A stretch of 64,000 bases of DNA from Anaerolineae bacterium. GTDB taxonomy: Bacteria > Chloroflexota > Anaerolineae > Aggregatilineales > Phototrophicaceae. Shown piece after piece: positions 56,397 to 64,000 of the stretch. The stretch is from the NCBI GenBank assembly GCA_022823945.1, contig JAJEBK010000017.1:1-64000 (forward strand), in the 5' to 3' direction. The notes under the pieces were generated by a model. The model had not been told where the DNA came from and made no database searches. It saw only the letters and a list, made by a program, of their open reading frames with translations. Each line of letters opens with the position of its first letter. Within the stretch, counting starts at the first letter, position 1. Both the position numbers and the translations under genes were made by a program.

Positions 56397-57896
56397 TCAG
56401 CCCGCAGCCCGCATTTCTTCGACGCTGCGTGTGTGCAGTCGCGCCGCTCCCTGTGTCTGCCGCAGCTTCACCCGTGTGCCAGCCGCTTCGTGTCGCTCCA
56501 GCCGCTGTTGTGCCGCGCTGATTTCTGCCCGGTCATAATTGGGCAGCCATTGCGCCTGCGCCACCAGCATCTCGTCGGTCATTTGCCAGACTTCTTCTGG
56601 ATTGCAGACCGCGCCCACCAGCGGATCATGCAGCATCGCACCCTTCAGCAAGTCCACATCGCCATGCACAGCCGCTTCCATCGCCATCTGCTGCACGCGC
56701 ACACTGGCGGAACAGGTGGCCGCGCAAGCCAGCGGCAAGTCGCCCACGACCGGCAGGTTGATGCCGTTGGCGTCCACATAACCGGGGATCTCGACCACGC
56801 AGCCATCGGGCAGGTTGCTGATATGCCCGCGGTTGGGCACATTGAAATGCCCGCGATACAGCCGCCCCGTCTCCAGCCCTTCTATGATATAGCTGCCATG
56901 TTCGAGGCTGCGTTGCTCGGGGGTGATCTGGGGCGGGTCTGCTTCCAGCCAGTTGGGGAAGTCGGTTTCAAACCAGTTGCGTCCCTCGGTGCAAACGCGC
57001 AGATAGCCGCCGGTTTCGCCATGGATCCAGCGGTTGAGGCTGATCCAGTCGCCGATTTCGTCGGCGCGCTTGCGATACCAAGGCAGGTATTCGCTGAGGT
57101 GGCCGTTGGACTCGGTGGAGTAATAGCCAAAGCGCCGCAGCACATCGATGCGAACTTTTTCTTCTTCGCGATAAACAGGATGCGCTTCAAACAATTCCAG
57201 CAGCCGCGGCCGCATATCGAGCCCGCGCCAGCGCACGCTGATGTACCAGGTTTGGTGGTTGATGCCAGCGCAGATGATATCGACATCATCGCGGGTGATC
57301 GTCTCATCCGCGTCGATATGACCATTCTCGCGCGCCCATAGCTCGATGCAGTCCGCGATCTGCTGGTGGCCGTGCTGCACGCCATGGCACAAGCCAATTG
57401 CCCGCACGCCGCCGTATTGATTGCAAGCCCAGGTGTTCATGGCCATGGGGTTGGAATAATTCAGGAAGAGCGCGCCGGGCTTAGCGACTTCGCGAATGTC
57501 GCGGCAGATATCCAGCAAGGCAGGGATGGTGCGCTGCCCATACATGATGCCACCGGCGCAAATGGTATCGCCAACGCACTGGTCGACGCCGTAGCGCAGT
57601 GGAATATCTATATCCAACTGAAATGCCGCCAGGCCACCTTGACGGATCATGCTGATGACATAATCGGCATCGGCAATGGCTTCGCGCTGGTCGAGCGTGG
57701 AAGTCACCGTGGCTGGCAGATTATTGGCGGAGATGTCTCGCTGGCACAACTGCGCGACCATGCCCAGATTGCGCTCGGAAATGTCCATCAATGCGAAATG
57801 CGTATCGGCGAATTCTGGCACATTCAGCAGGTCGGTCATCAGCCGGCGGGTGAAGCCGACAGAGCCAGCGCCAATCATAGCGATTTTTAGTGTCAT
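56397..57896 (-). CDS. Glycoside hydrolase family 4 (alpha-galactosidase/alpha-glucosidase type)
   Basis: 499 residues. NAD site IAMIGAGSVGFTRRLMTDLL, LNYSNPMAMNTWACNQYG (~150-165), metal Cys in GLCHGVQHGHQ (~173), metal His in AGINHQTWYI (~205). The CHGVQ form is canonical, unlike the copy at 12730. Cleaves an alpha-galactoside or related glycoside by an NAD- and Mn-dependent mechanism, in the cytoplasm. Probably handles what the downstream Opp-type importer brings in. A good sigma70-type promoter precedes it. Confidence 0.92.
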   Translation of the reverse strand: MTLKIAMIGAGSVGFTRRLMTDLLNVPEFADTHFALMDISERNLGMVAQLCQRDISANNLPATVTSTLDQREAIADADYVISMIRQGGLAAFQLDIDIPLRYGVDQCVGDTICAGGIMYGQRTIPALLDICRDIREVAKPGALFLNYSNPMAMNTWACNQYGGVRAIGLCHGVQHGHQQIADCIELWARENGHIDADETITRDDVDIICAGINHQTWYISVRWRGLDMRPRLLELFEAHPVYREEEKVRIDVLRRFGYYSTESNGHLSEYLPWYRKRADEIGDWISLNRWIHGETGGYLRVCTEGRNWFETDFPNWLEADPPQITPEQRSLEHGSYIIEGLETGRLYRGHFNVPNRGHISNLPDGCVVEIPGYVDANGINLPVVGDLPLACAATCSASVRVQQMAMEAAVHGDVDLLKGAMLHDPLVGAVCNPEEVWQMTDEMLVAQAQWLPNYDRAEISAAQQRLERHEAAGTRVKLRQTQGAARLHTRSVEEMRAAG

Positions 57897-57958
57897 AAGT
57901 CTTTTGCAAGCCCGCCAGGCAAGGCCTGCGGCTATGCTTCCTTAAGTAGAGCGCGAGC

Positions 57959-57987
57959 ATTAGAACAGACCAATGCCACACTGTCAA
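57959..57987 (-). promoter_or_regulatory. Sigma70-type promoter of the GH4 gene
   Basis: On the minus strand: -35 TTGACA (57987-57982), 17 nt spacer, -10 TCTAAT (57964-57959). The best full promoter in the window. The start codon is ~62 nt downstream. Confidence 0.7.
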
Positions 57988-58063
57988 GGCGCGGTATGGG
58001 TAGCACTAGGCCATTCACATCAAAACGAAACCCATGATGCCAGCGACCAAATACATCAAATAC

Positions 58064-58198
58064 TTGCCACAGAGGCACTGAGACACAGAGAAAAGCGTTC
58101 AAATTGACATTGAGTGGCTGACAGCTCGCCCTCATTACAATCAGGATTCCAAATTGTTCTGCCTAACCAAACTCTGTGCCTCTGTGCCTCTGTGGCAA
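58064..58198. repeat. Family B element with 15 bp perfect terminal inverted repeats (135 bp)
   Basis: TTGCCACAGAGGCAC at 58064-58078 and its exact reverse complement at 58184-58198. Inside lies the ~80 bp core shared with 26335-26414. No coding capacity: a MITE-like unit. It accounts for most of the 392 nt gap 57897-58288; the rest holds the GH4 promoter. Confidence 0.8.
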
Positions 58199-58288
58199 AT
58201 AAACAATTTAATGCGCTTGCATTGTGGTTGGCGCGCGCTAACGCAACCCCTGCCCCTCACCGACATGTCTATGGGATGAGCGCAGATA

Positions 58289-59146
58289 CTAGGCCAACCC
58301 CGCCAGCTCCCACAGCTGATTCATCGACTCGGCTGTAATTTGCGCGGCTTGCAGGGCATCATCCATCGCATTGAGGCGAGCGCTGAATGGCTCTGGCGTG
58401 ACTGGGCCATCGTATCCCAATTCCGCCAGCTTCCGCATAAAGTCGCGCAGGGGCAGCACGCCCGTTTCCAGCGGCAAGCGGCGGTCGTTGTCGATGTATT
58501 CGTGCATCCGCAGGTCCAGCGGCGCATCGTTGACATGCACATTGACGATATCGGCATTGCTGATCTTGTCCAGGTCGCTCACCGCCCCGCCCGATGTATA
58601 CAAGTGCCAGGCATCCAACAGCAAACCAACATTGCCGGTGCCCAGCGCCGCCGCCAATTCCAACATACCCCCCATGTCATAGATGAAGGCATGTTTATGC
58701 GGTGGGCGCAGGGTCTGCGGACCGATGAACTCAATGCCAAAGCGGATGCCATGCTCAGCCAGCGCCGCGGCAATGGGCTGGAAGCGCGCGACATGCCAGT
58801 TGAAGTTCTGGTCAAAAGCGCGCTGGTCGGACGAAGGCGGGCACCAGGTGGATGTGCGGTCCGCGCCAAGCGCTGCGGCCAGGGCGGCGTAACTCGGCAA
58901 TTGCGCCAGGTCGGCTTCCCAGTCGTCGCTTTGCCACCTGACGGGCAAACCCCAAGCGCCGAATCGTATGCCAGCCTCTTCAAAAAGCGCCTTGACGCCC
59001 TGCGTGCCGATCTCGTCCGCCAGTTGCGCCGCCTCTGCGATGTTGAAATCCAGCCCGCCGAAGCCGGTACGCGCCGCCAATGCGATGCTATCCGCCAACG
59101 ACAAGCCGCGTATGCCGATCGCGCCCGGGCTTAGTGTCTTGTACAT
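58289..59146 (-). CDS. Sugar phosphate isomerase/epimerase-like TIM-barrel protein (AP-endonuclease 2 family)
   Basis: 285 residues. Metal site residues in GIEFIGPQ (~140, Glu), LDAWHLYTSGG (~185, Asp and His), VNVHVNDAP (~213, His) and VTPEPFS (~250, Glu). The family has xylose isomerases, inosose dehydratases and epimerases; the substrate here is open. GGAAAGG upstream of the ATG at 59146. Single gene, divergent from rpiA. Confidence 0.85.
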   Translation of the reverse strand: MYKTLSPGAIGIRGLSLADSIALAARTGFGGLDFNIAEAAQLADEIGTQGVKALFEEAGIRFGAWGLPVRWQSDDWEADLAQLPSYAALAAALGADRTSTWCPPSSDQRAFDQNFNWHVARFQPIAAALAEHGIRFGIEFIGPQTLRPPHKHAFIYDMGGMLELAAALGTGNVGLLLDAWHLYTSGGAVSDLDKISNADIVNVHVNDAPLDLRMHEYIDNDRRLPLETGVLPLRDFMRKLAELGYDGPVTPEPFSARLNAMDDALQAAQITAESMNQLWELAGLA

Positions 59147-59258
59147 GAAAAATACCTTTCCGCCTGTGCCTTTTTTGGAATAGCGGGATAGTAACACATA
59201 AGCCATGACAAAGAAGCGCTAGGCTGAACAGGGTAAGCCGCTTTCGGTCAAGTTGCGC

Positions 59259-59264
59259 TAGAAT
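59259..59264 (+). promoter_or_regulatory. -10 element of rpiA, leaderless arrangement
   Basis: TAGAAT preceded by GC, ending 6 nt before the ATG at 59271; transcription would begin at the start codon. Same spacing as at 256-261. Confidence 0.45.
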
Positions 59265-59270
59265 TGCCCC

Positions 59271-59969
59271 ATGCCTGCCACAGACACGACCGCGCTCAAA
59301 CAGCAAGCTGGCGCATTTGCCGCCGATCTCGTGCAGTCGGGCATGAGCATCGGGCTGGGCACCGGCAGCACAGCCATTCACGCTACGCGACGCATCGCCC
59401 AGCGCTTGACGAGTGGCGAGCTGCGCAATATCCGCGCGATCCCCACCTCGCGCGCGACTGAAGCCGCCGCAATCGAACTGCGCATCCCGCTGGTTAGCTT
59501 CGCCGACTGCCAGCGCATCGACATAACCATAGACGGCGCGGATGAGATTGACCCAGCGCTGAATTTGATCAAAGGCGGGGGCGGCGCATTGCTGCGCGAG
59601 AAGATCGTGGCGCAATCCACCGACCGCTTCGTCATCGTGGTCGATGAATCCAAGCTGTCGCCGCGGCTGGGCAGCCTCTTCGCCGTGCCCGTCGAGGTGG
59701 TCGAATTTGGCTGGCAGTCGCAGGCTCGCTTCTTGCAATCGCTGGGAGCGAATGTCATCATGCGCCGAAATGGCGGCGAGATCTATCGCACCGACCAGGG
59801 CAATCTGATTTTGGATTGCGACTTTGGACCTATCGGAGATGCGCAAGAGCTGGCGTCTGAACTGAATGCTCGCGCAGGCCTTGTTGAGCACGGATTGTTC
59901 ATTTCTCTGGCTCAGCAGGTTGTCGTGGCGGGCAATACCGGCATCCGCATTCTGCCCGCGCAGCAGTAG
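59271..59969 (+). CDS. rpiA: Ribose-5-phosphate isomerase A
   Basis: 232 residues. GLGTGSTAIHATRRIAQR (~27-44, phosphate loop), ITIDGADEIDPALNLIKGGGGALLREKIVA (~85-115, catalytic Asp/Glu), VIVVDESKLSPRLG. Interconverts ribose-5-P and ribulose-5-P. No ribosome site is visible before the ATG, in keeping with leaderless translation. Links ribokinase to the HPS/PHI step. Confidence 0.94.
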   Translation: MPATDTTALKQQAGAFAADLVQSGMSIGLGTGSTAIHATRRIAQRLTSGELRNIRAIPTSRATEAAAIELRIPLVSFADCQRIDITIDGADEIDPALNLIKGGGGALLREKIVAQSTDRFVIVVDESKLSPRLGSLFAVPVEVVEFGWQSQARFLQSLGANVIMRRNGGEIYRTDQGNLILDCDFGPIGDAQELASELNARAGLVEHGLFISLAQQVVVAGNTGIRILPAQQ

Positions 59970-59975
59970 GGGTTG

Positions 59976-60030
59976 CGGGCGAGTCAACGCCTCGCCCCGA
60001 CAAAGCTATTCGGGGGGACCGAGGGGGCCA
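59976..60030. repeat. Family C and family A fragments before the terminal module
   Basis: GGGCGAGTCAACGCCTCGCC (as inside 38306-38449) and a half A unit (GGGGGGACCGAGGGGG). The adjacency shows different families nest in the same gaps. Confidence 0.7.
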
Positions 60031-60069
60031 ATCTCCGCATTGCAGCCTGGCATAGCGCGATTCCTGCGC

Positions 60070-60075
60070 TATAGT
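60070..60075 (+). promoter_or_regulatory. -10-like element before the terminal module
   Basis: TATAGT preceded by GC, 37 nt before the GTG at 60112. Confidence 0.4.
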
Positions 60076-60111
60076 CCGAGAGGATTCGGTTTTTCTGTAA
60101 GGTGGCGTGGC

Positions 60112-61275
60112 GTGGCGATTCGATTTCGTTCCAGCACAGACGAGGCAACCAGGTCGGCGTTGGTGCAGTTGCAAGAAACCGTCGCGGCGCAGAATGCCCT
60201 GATCCAGGCACAGAGCGAGCAGATCGCCATTTTGCGATCCGCCAGCGAGGCGCAGGGCGGGCATATCAAAGCGATCAATGACCAATTGCAGCGGCAAGAT
60301 GCGCAGATCCAGGCGCAGCTCCAGCGAACCGCCGACACACAACAGCAGCTTTATGGCTACATCCAACGCGTTGTCGGCGCAGTCGTCCAGCATCAGAATG
60401 ACTTGCTGACACAATTGGGCGAGTCGCTGCAGGGATTGTCAGAGCAGCAAGCCGATACAGAGCCCATCCAGATCATCCAGGAAGAATTCCAGCGCCCCCC
60501 TGCTGTTGAGCCTGCGCCCCCTGCCAGAGCCGCTGATCTGGACGCGGTGTATGCGCCAGTCGTGGTTGAAGCCGATAACGCGCCTGGCACGCCCATACCG
60601 CCGCGCGACCCACTGGAAAAGCAGCTCAAGGTCATGCGCGCCTTCATTGACGCCGGCGACCGCTTTGTCGATTACATTGGCGAAGACCTGCCCAAAGCCC
60701 AGGTTAATCGCCTGGAAGAGCAAGCCAGGCTCGAGCGTCACAAATTCCATCCCTACAAGCTACGCCCAACGCCGACCGGACGCAAATGGTTCGAAGAAGC
60801 CACTATGCCGGATGACGCGCCGCAGCCAGACGACGCCGATACCCAGCCCTTGTCTGCCCTTGTGGACGAAGAGAAGGCTCCGCAGCACGATACCCTGGTC
60901 GGGCAAGTCACATTTGATCCCCTGGCAGACGAGGACGATATCCCGCCGCTGGATGCATTGGTCGGGGAACAAGGCAGCGACTCGGCCAAGCTGATAACCT
61001 TGCTGATGGGGCGCGGCTGGGCAGCCACAGAATCTGAATTGCAAAATGCTTTCCCGCGCAGCCAGTTCGTCAATGTCATCATCGACGAAATTAACGAGCG
61101 GGCGCAGGACGAAATCGGCGACAATCTCATCACCGACGAGAAGGGAAACTGGACGATTGAAGCGGACTATCGTCAGGCGCTTTTGAACTGCCTGCAGGAC
61201 GAGGCTTTTGAGGAAGCGCCGCAGATGAAACAGGAAGCTGGCGGCGCGGCGGTTGCAGAAACCGGAACGGAATGA
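60112..61275 (+). CDS. Coiled-coil protein with TerB-C-like C-terminal domain, first gene of the ATPase-helicase module
   Basis: 387 residues from a GTG at 60112 (AAGG ~9 nt upstream). Residues ~10-110 are Gln-rich coiled coil (QLQETVAAQNALIQAQSEQI); ~120-170 is a Pro-rich linker; ~165-235 is a charged helical region; ~240-300 is acidic with repeated PLxALV(D/G)E; ~300-375 (KLITLLMGRGWAATESELQN ... ERAQDEIGDNLITDEKG) resembles the TerB-C domain that pairs with DUF2791 ATPases. The domain call is by eye. The stop overlaps the next gene (ATGA). Probably a structural or regulatory subunit. Confidence 0.7.
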   Translation: MAIRFRSSTDEATRSALVQLQETVAAQNALIQAQSEQIAILRSASEAQGGHIKAINDQLQRQDAQIQAQLQRTADTQQQLYGYIQRVVGAVVQHQNDLLTQLGESLQGLSEQQADTEPIQIIQEEFQRPPAVEPAPPARAADLDAVYAPVVVEADNAPGTPIPPRDPLEKQLKVMRAFIDAGDRFVDYIGEDLPKAQVNRLEEQARLERHKFHPYKLRPTPTGRKWFEEATMPDDAPQPDDADTQPLSALVDEEKAPQHDTLVGQVTFDPLADEDDIPPLDALVGEQGSDSAKLITLLMGRGWAATESELQNAFPRSQFVNVIIDEINERAQDEIGDNLITDEKGNWTIEADYRQALLNCLQDEAFEEAPQMKQEAGGAAVAETGTE

Positions 61276-62600
61276 TGGACAGAATCCCCAAACGCCGCAA
61301 GGTTTCGCAAGCCATCTTGCAGTCGCTCGGCAGTGGGCTCGTGCCGCGCAAAGGGGTCGAGCATATCGCTATCGGCCGCGAGGCAGAACTGACCGAGCTG
61401 CGGAATGACCTGGCTATCATTTTCGACGGTGGCGCGGCTTTTCGCCTGATAGTCGGGCGATATGGCGCTGGCAAAAGTTTTATGCTGCAACTGCTGCGCC
61501 ATCATGCGCTCAATCAGCGATTCGTGGTGGCGGATGCCGACCTCAGCCCGCAGTGCCGTTTGACCGGCTCCAAAGGCGAAGGGCTGGCGCTCTATCGCGA
61601 GCTGCTGGGCAATTTGTCCACAAAAACGCGGCCGGATGGCAAGGCTTTTGGCGCGTTGATCGAAAAGTGGCTTAGCAACCTGCAATCACGGCTGGCGCGG
61701 GATGGCATCGCCCCGGACTCGGACGAATTTGACCGCAAGCTAAACGGACTGGTGCATCAGGTGCTTGGCGAGATCGAAACGATGATCCACGGCTACGATT
61801 TCGCCAATGTGCTGAATGCCTATACGCGCGGGCACCGACAGGGCGATGACGAACTCAAGGCGGCGGCGCTGCGTTGGCTGCGTGGCGAATATCACAGCAA
61901 GTCGGAAGCGCGGCGCGGGCTGCGTGGCGATGTGCGCGTGATGATCAATGATGCCACCTGGTACGACAATATCAAGCTAATCGCCTATTTCGCCCGGCAG
62001 GTCGGCTATCGCGGCTTGATCATCTTCTTCGACGAAGCCGTCAACCTGTCCAAGATCAGCAACCGGACAGCCCGGGACAATAACTACCTGCGTCTGCTGG
62101 CTATGGTCAACGATACACTGCAGGGCAATGCCGAGCATCTGGGCATCTATATCGGCGCGACGCCAGAAGCCGTGACCGACCGTCGCCGCGGCTTCTACAG
62201 CAATGAAGCGCTGGAGACACGACTGCGTGAAAGCCGCTTCAGCGCGAAAGGGCTGCGCGATCTATCGGGTCCGTTGCTCCGTCTGGAGATGCTGCGTGAA
62301 GATGAACTGCGCCGGCTGCTGCAGACAGTGCGGGATATTCACGCCTGGCATCATCGCTACGAAAGCCGCGTGGATGACCGCGCCATCAACCTGTTCCTGG
62401 ATGAAGTGCAGGGGCGGGTGGGCGCAGACAGCTTGCTAACCCCGCGCGAAGTGCTGCTCGACTTTGTCTCTCTGCTCAATCTGCTGCGTCAATATCGCCG
62501 CCAGAGCTTTGAGTCGCTGCTGGGCAGAGTCGAATATGAAACTGGCGCGCCACCCAAAAAAGCAGCGGTTGATCCGCTATTCGCCGACTTTGCCATCTGA
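61272..62600 (+). CDS. DUF2791 / BrxD-like ATP-binding protein
   Basis: 442 residues. IGREAELTELRNDLAIIFDG then Walker A GRYGAGKSFML (~58-68), Walker B GLIIFFDEAVNL (~250), with YDFANVLNAYTRGHRQGDDELKAAALRWLRGE (~175-205) typical of the family. Members sit in BREX type 2 (BrxD) and TerB-associated clusters next to an Lhr-like helicase, as here. Start overlaps the previous stop and its stop overlaps the helicase start (TGATG), so all three are co-translated. Confidence 0.85.
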   Translation: MMDRIPKRRKVSQAILQSLGSGLVPRKGVEHIAIGREAELTELRNDLAIIFDGGAAFRLIVGRYGAGKSFMLQLLRHHALNQRFVVADADLSPQCRLTGSKGEGLALYRELLGNLSTKTRPDGKAFGALIEKWLSNLQSRLARDGIAPDSDEFDRKLNGLVHQVLGEIETMIHGYDFANVLNAYTRGHRQGDDELKAAALRWLRGEYHSKSEARRGLRGDVRVMINDATWYDNIKLIAYFARQVGYRGLIIFFDEAVNLSKISNRTARDNNYLRLLAMVNDTLQGNAEHLGIYIGATPEAVTDRRRGFYSNEALETRLRESRFSAKGLRDLSGPLLRLEMLREDELRRLLQTVRDIHAWHHRYESRVDDRAINLFLDEVQGRVGADSLLTPREVLLDFVSLLNLLRQYRRQSFESLLGRVEYETGAPPKKAAVDPLFADFAI

Positions 62601-64000
62601 TGAGCAGCAGCGCCTTTTATCAGCTTGCGCCTTTCGTTCAAGAGTTCATTTATCGCCATCGCTGGGACGAGCTGCGCCCCTTCCAGAGCGAGGCAATCGC
62701 CGCCATCCTGGGCGAGCCACAGCATGTGTTGGTCTGCAGCGCCACCGCCAGCGGCAAGACCGAAGCCGCTCTGCTGCCCATCATCACCCGGCTGCATGAA
62801 GACCCGCCCCAGTCCATCGGCGCGCTGTATATCGGTCCCTTGAAAGCGCTGATCAACGACCAGTTCTTGCGATTGAACGACTTGCTGGACGACAGCGGCA
62901 TCCCCGTGCAAAGCTGGCATGGCGATGTGCCGCAATCAAAGAAGGCGCGCTTTTTGCGGCAGGCGCGTGGCATCTTGCAGATCACGCCCGAATCGCTGGA
63001 AGCCATGCTGATGCGCCGCCACCACGAATTGACGCGGCTCTTCGGCGATCTGCGTTTTGTGGTCATAGACGAGGTGCATGCCTTCCTCGCTTCCGACCGG
63101 GGCCGCCAGGTGATCTGCCAGTTGGAGCGGCTCGGCCCGGGGCATTTTCGGCGCATTGGCTTGTCGGCAACCGTGGGCGAACCCAAGCTGGCGATGCGCT
63201 GGCTGCAGGGCAATACGCCGCTGCCTGTGCGCCAGATCGAAGCGTCAGGCCGTGCGCCGGTTGCGTTGGCGCTCGAATATTTTCGGTTCGAAGAGCCGCG
63301 CGACGAACAAGAAGATGCGCCGCAGACGCCATATCCCGCGGGCGAGCTTGCGCAACTGACTGTCGATCCGGCTGTCTATTATGCGCATATGCACAAGTTG
63401 ACCCAGCGCGCCACCAAGACACTGATCTTCGCCAACAGCCGCAATGGCGTCGAGCAGATCGGACTGGAGCTGCGCAAGATTTCCCGGCGCGACAAGCTGC
63501 CCGACTTTTACCATGTGCACCATGGCAATGTATCTGCACCGCTGCGAGAAAGCGCCGAAGCAGCCATGCGCGCGCCCGATGCGCCAGCTTGCGTCGCCGC
63601 CACCGTCACGCTGGAACTGGGCATCGACCTCGGGCAGCTCGACCAGGTTCTCCAGGTCAATGCCACGCACACGGTCAGCAGCTTTGTGCAGCGCCTGGGG
63701 CGTTCGGGCAGGCGCAGCGGCAGCGCCAGCAAGATGTTTTTCTATTGCAGCGAAGACGACAGCCCTGCCGCCCATATCGGCGAAGAAATGCCCTGGAATC
63801 TCTTGCAGACCATCGCCATCATCCAGCTGTATGCGGAAGACAAGTGGATCGAGCCGCCGCAAATCCCGCGCTTGCCGACCAGCCTGCTCTACCACCAAAC
63901 AATGAGCATCGTCTATGCGCATACCGAGCTAACGCCGCCGCAATTGGCCGAGCGCGTGCTGGGTTTATCGCCATTTGCCCAGGTTACGCAAGATCATTTT
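62600..64000 (+). CDS. Lhr/BrxHI-like DEAD/DEAH superfamily 2 helicase, N-terminal part
   Basis: The first 467 codons; the gene continues past the window. Motif I SATASGKTEAAL (~46), motif II VIDEVHAF (~153), motif III LSATVG (~189), motif IV TLIFANSR (~275), motif V TVTLELGID (~335), motif VI QRLGRSGRR (~362). An ATP-driven DNA/RNA translocase. Its fixed partner in BREX type 2 is BrxD, matching the gene before it. Start ATG overlaps the ATPase stop. Confidence 0.9.
   Translation, partial: MSSSAFYQLAPFVQEFIYRHRWDELRPFQSEAIAAILGEPQHVLVCSATASGKTEAALLPIITRLHEDPPQSIGALYIGPLKALINDQFLRLNDLLDDSGIPVQSWHGDVPQSKKARFLRQARGILQITPESLEAMLMRRHHELTRLFGDLRFVVIDEVHAFLASDRGRQVICQLERLGPGHFRRIGLSATVGEPKLAMRWLQGNTPLPVRQIEASGRAPVALALEYFRFEEPRDEQEDAPQTPYPAGELAQLTVDPAVYYAHMHKLTQRATKTLIFANSRNGVEQIGLELRKISRRDKLPDFYHVHHGNVSAPLRESAEAAMRAPDAPACVAATVTLELGIDLGQLDQVLQVNATHTVSSFVQRLGRSGRRSGSASKMFFYCSEDDSPAAHIGEEMPWNLLQTIAIIQLYAEDKWIEPPQIPRLPTSLLYHQTMSIVYAHTELTPPQLAERVLGLSPFAQVTQDHF

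Noticed and set aside
59866-60111. N-terminal extension of the coiled-coil protein, in frame upstream of 60112
   Set aside because: It overlaps the end of rpiA and reads through family C and A repeats; the GTG at 60112 has a ribosome site and begins the plausible protein.
62600-64000. Calling the terminal genes a complete BREX type 2 system
   Set aside because: Only BrxD- and BrxHI-like genes are seen; PglW, PglX, PglY and PglZ are not in the window.

Overview
The window is a 64 kb piece of a GC-rich bacterial chromosome. Gene content points to a heterotroph living on plant- or algal-type carbohydrates. It carries five ABC importers with their binding proteins, two GH4-type glycosidases, arabinose and ribose enzymes, a sulfatase, a cupin-type phosphoglucose isomerase and a NamZ/DUF1343 muramidase. 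This mix, and binding proteins with plain '...AQ' signal peptides and no lipobox, recalls Chloroflexota (Anaerolineae/Caldilineae-like). That placement is inferred from gene style, not from a marker gene. No rRNA, tRNA or CRISPR array was seen.

Layout. 1-224: 3' end of an IS3-family element. 268-1227: a cysteine-synthase-like PLP enzyme. 7096 down to 1313 (minus): a sugar ABC operon (binding protein, two permeases) translationally coupled to a divergent GroEL-like chaperonin and a membrane protein. 7233-12516: a GNAT enzyme, a second sugar ABC operon and an alpha/beta hydrolase. 12730-18209 (plus): GH4 and HyuA/HyuB hydantoinase/oxoprolinase subunits. 23558 down to 18358 (minus): a ribose-type ABC operon ending in a two-repeat lipoprotein split by an in-frame TGA. 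23805-26200: a small protein with a nitroreductase, and a GT2 glycosyltransferase. 27755 down to 26573: hexulose-phosphate synthase and isomerase, divergent from a ribokinase. 29059-31973: a short-chain dehydrogenase broken by a fresh IS481-type insertion, and NamZ. 33635 down to 31998: a small unknown and an SbcD-like nuclease. 33904-44747 (plus): two PhyH-type dioxygenases, an FGGY kinase, a shikimate-dehydrogenase-like protein, cupin GPI, sulfatase, and a sugar ABC operon with a DUF559 nuclease gene inside it. 49173 down to 44750 (minus): a type II restriction-modification pair next to araD and araA. 57896 down to 49186: a second GH4 and a peptide/oligosaccharide-type ABC operon. 58289-59969: a TIM-barrel isomerase and RpiA. 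60112-64000: a coiled-coil/TerB-C-like protein, a DUF2791/BrxD-like ATPase and an Lhr-type helicase that runs off the end, a probable defence or stress module.

How the parts fit. Sugars are imported by the ABC systems and hydrolysed by GH4 enzymes. Pentoses can enter through AraA/AraD, FGGY kinase, ribokinase and RpiA. The HPS/PHI pair and cupin GPI link pentose phosphates to fructose-6-P and glucose-6-P. Superimposed on this are at least three families of short palindromic interspersed repeats. The GC-rich family A sits in four of the five binding-protein/permease junctions, extends into two coding sequences, and brackets the DUF559 gene as a near-perfect 40 bp inverted repeat. The most interesting leads are that bracketed DUF559 cassette, the terminal ATPase-helicase module, the chaperonin in a sugar-transport operon, and the TGA-split lipoprotein.
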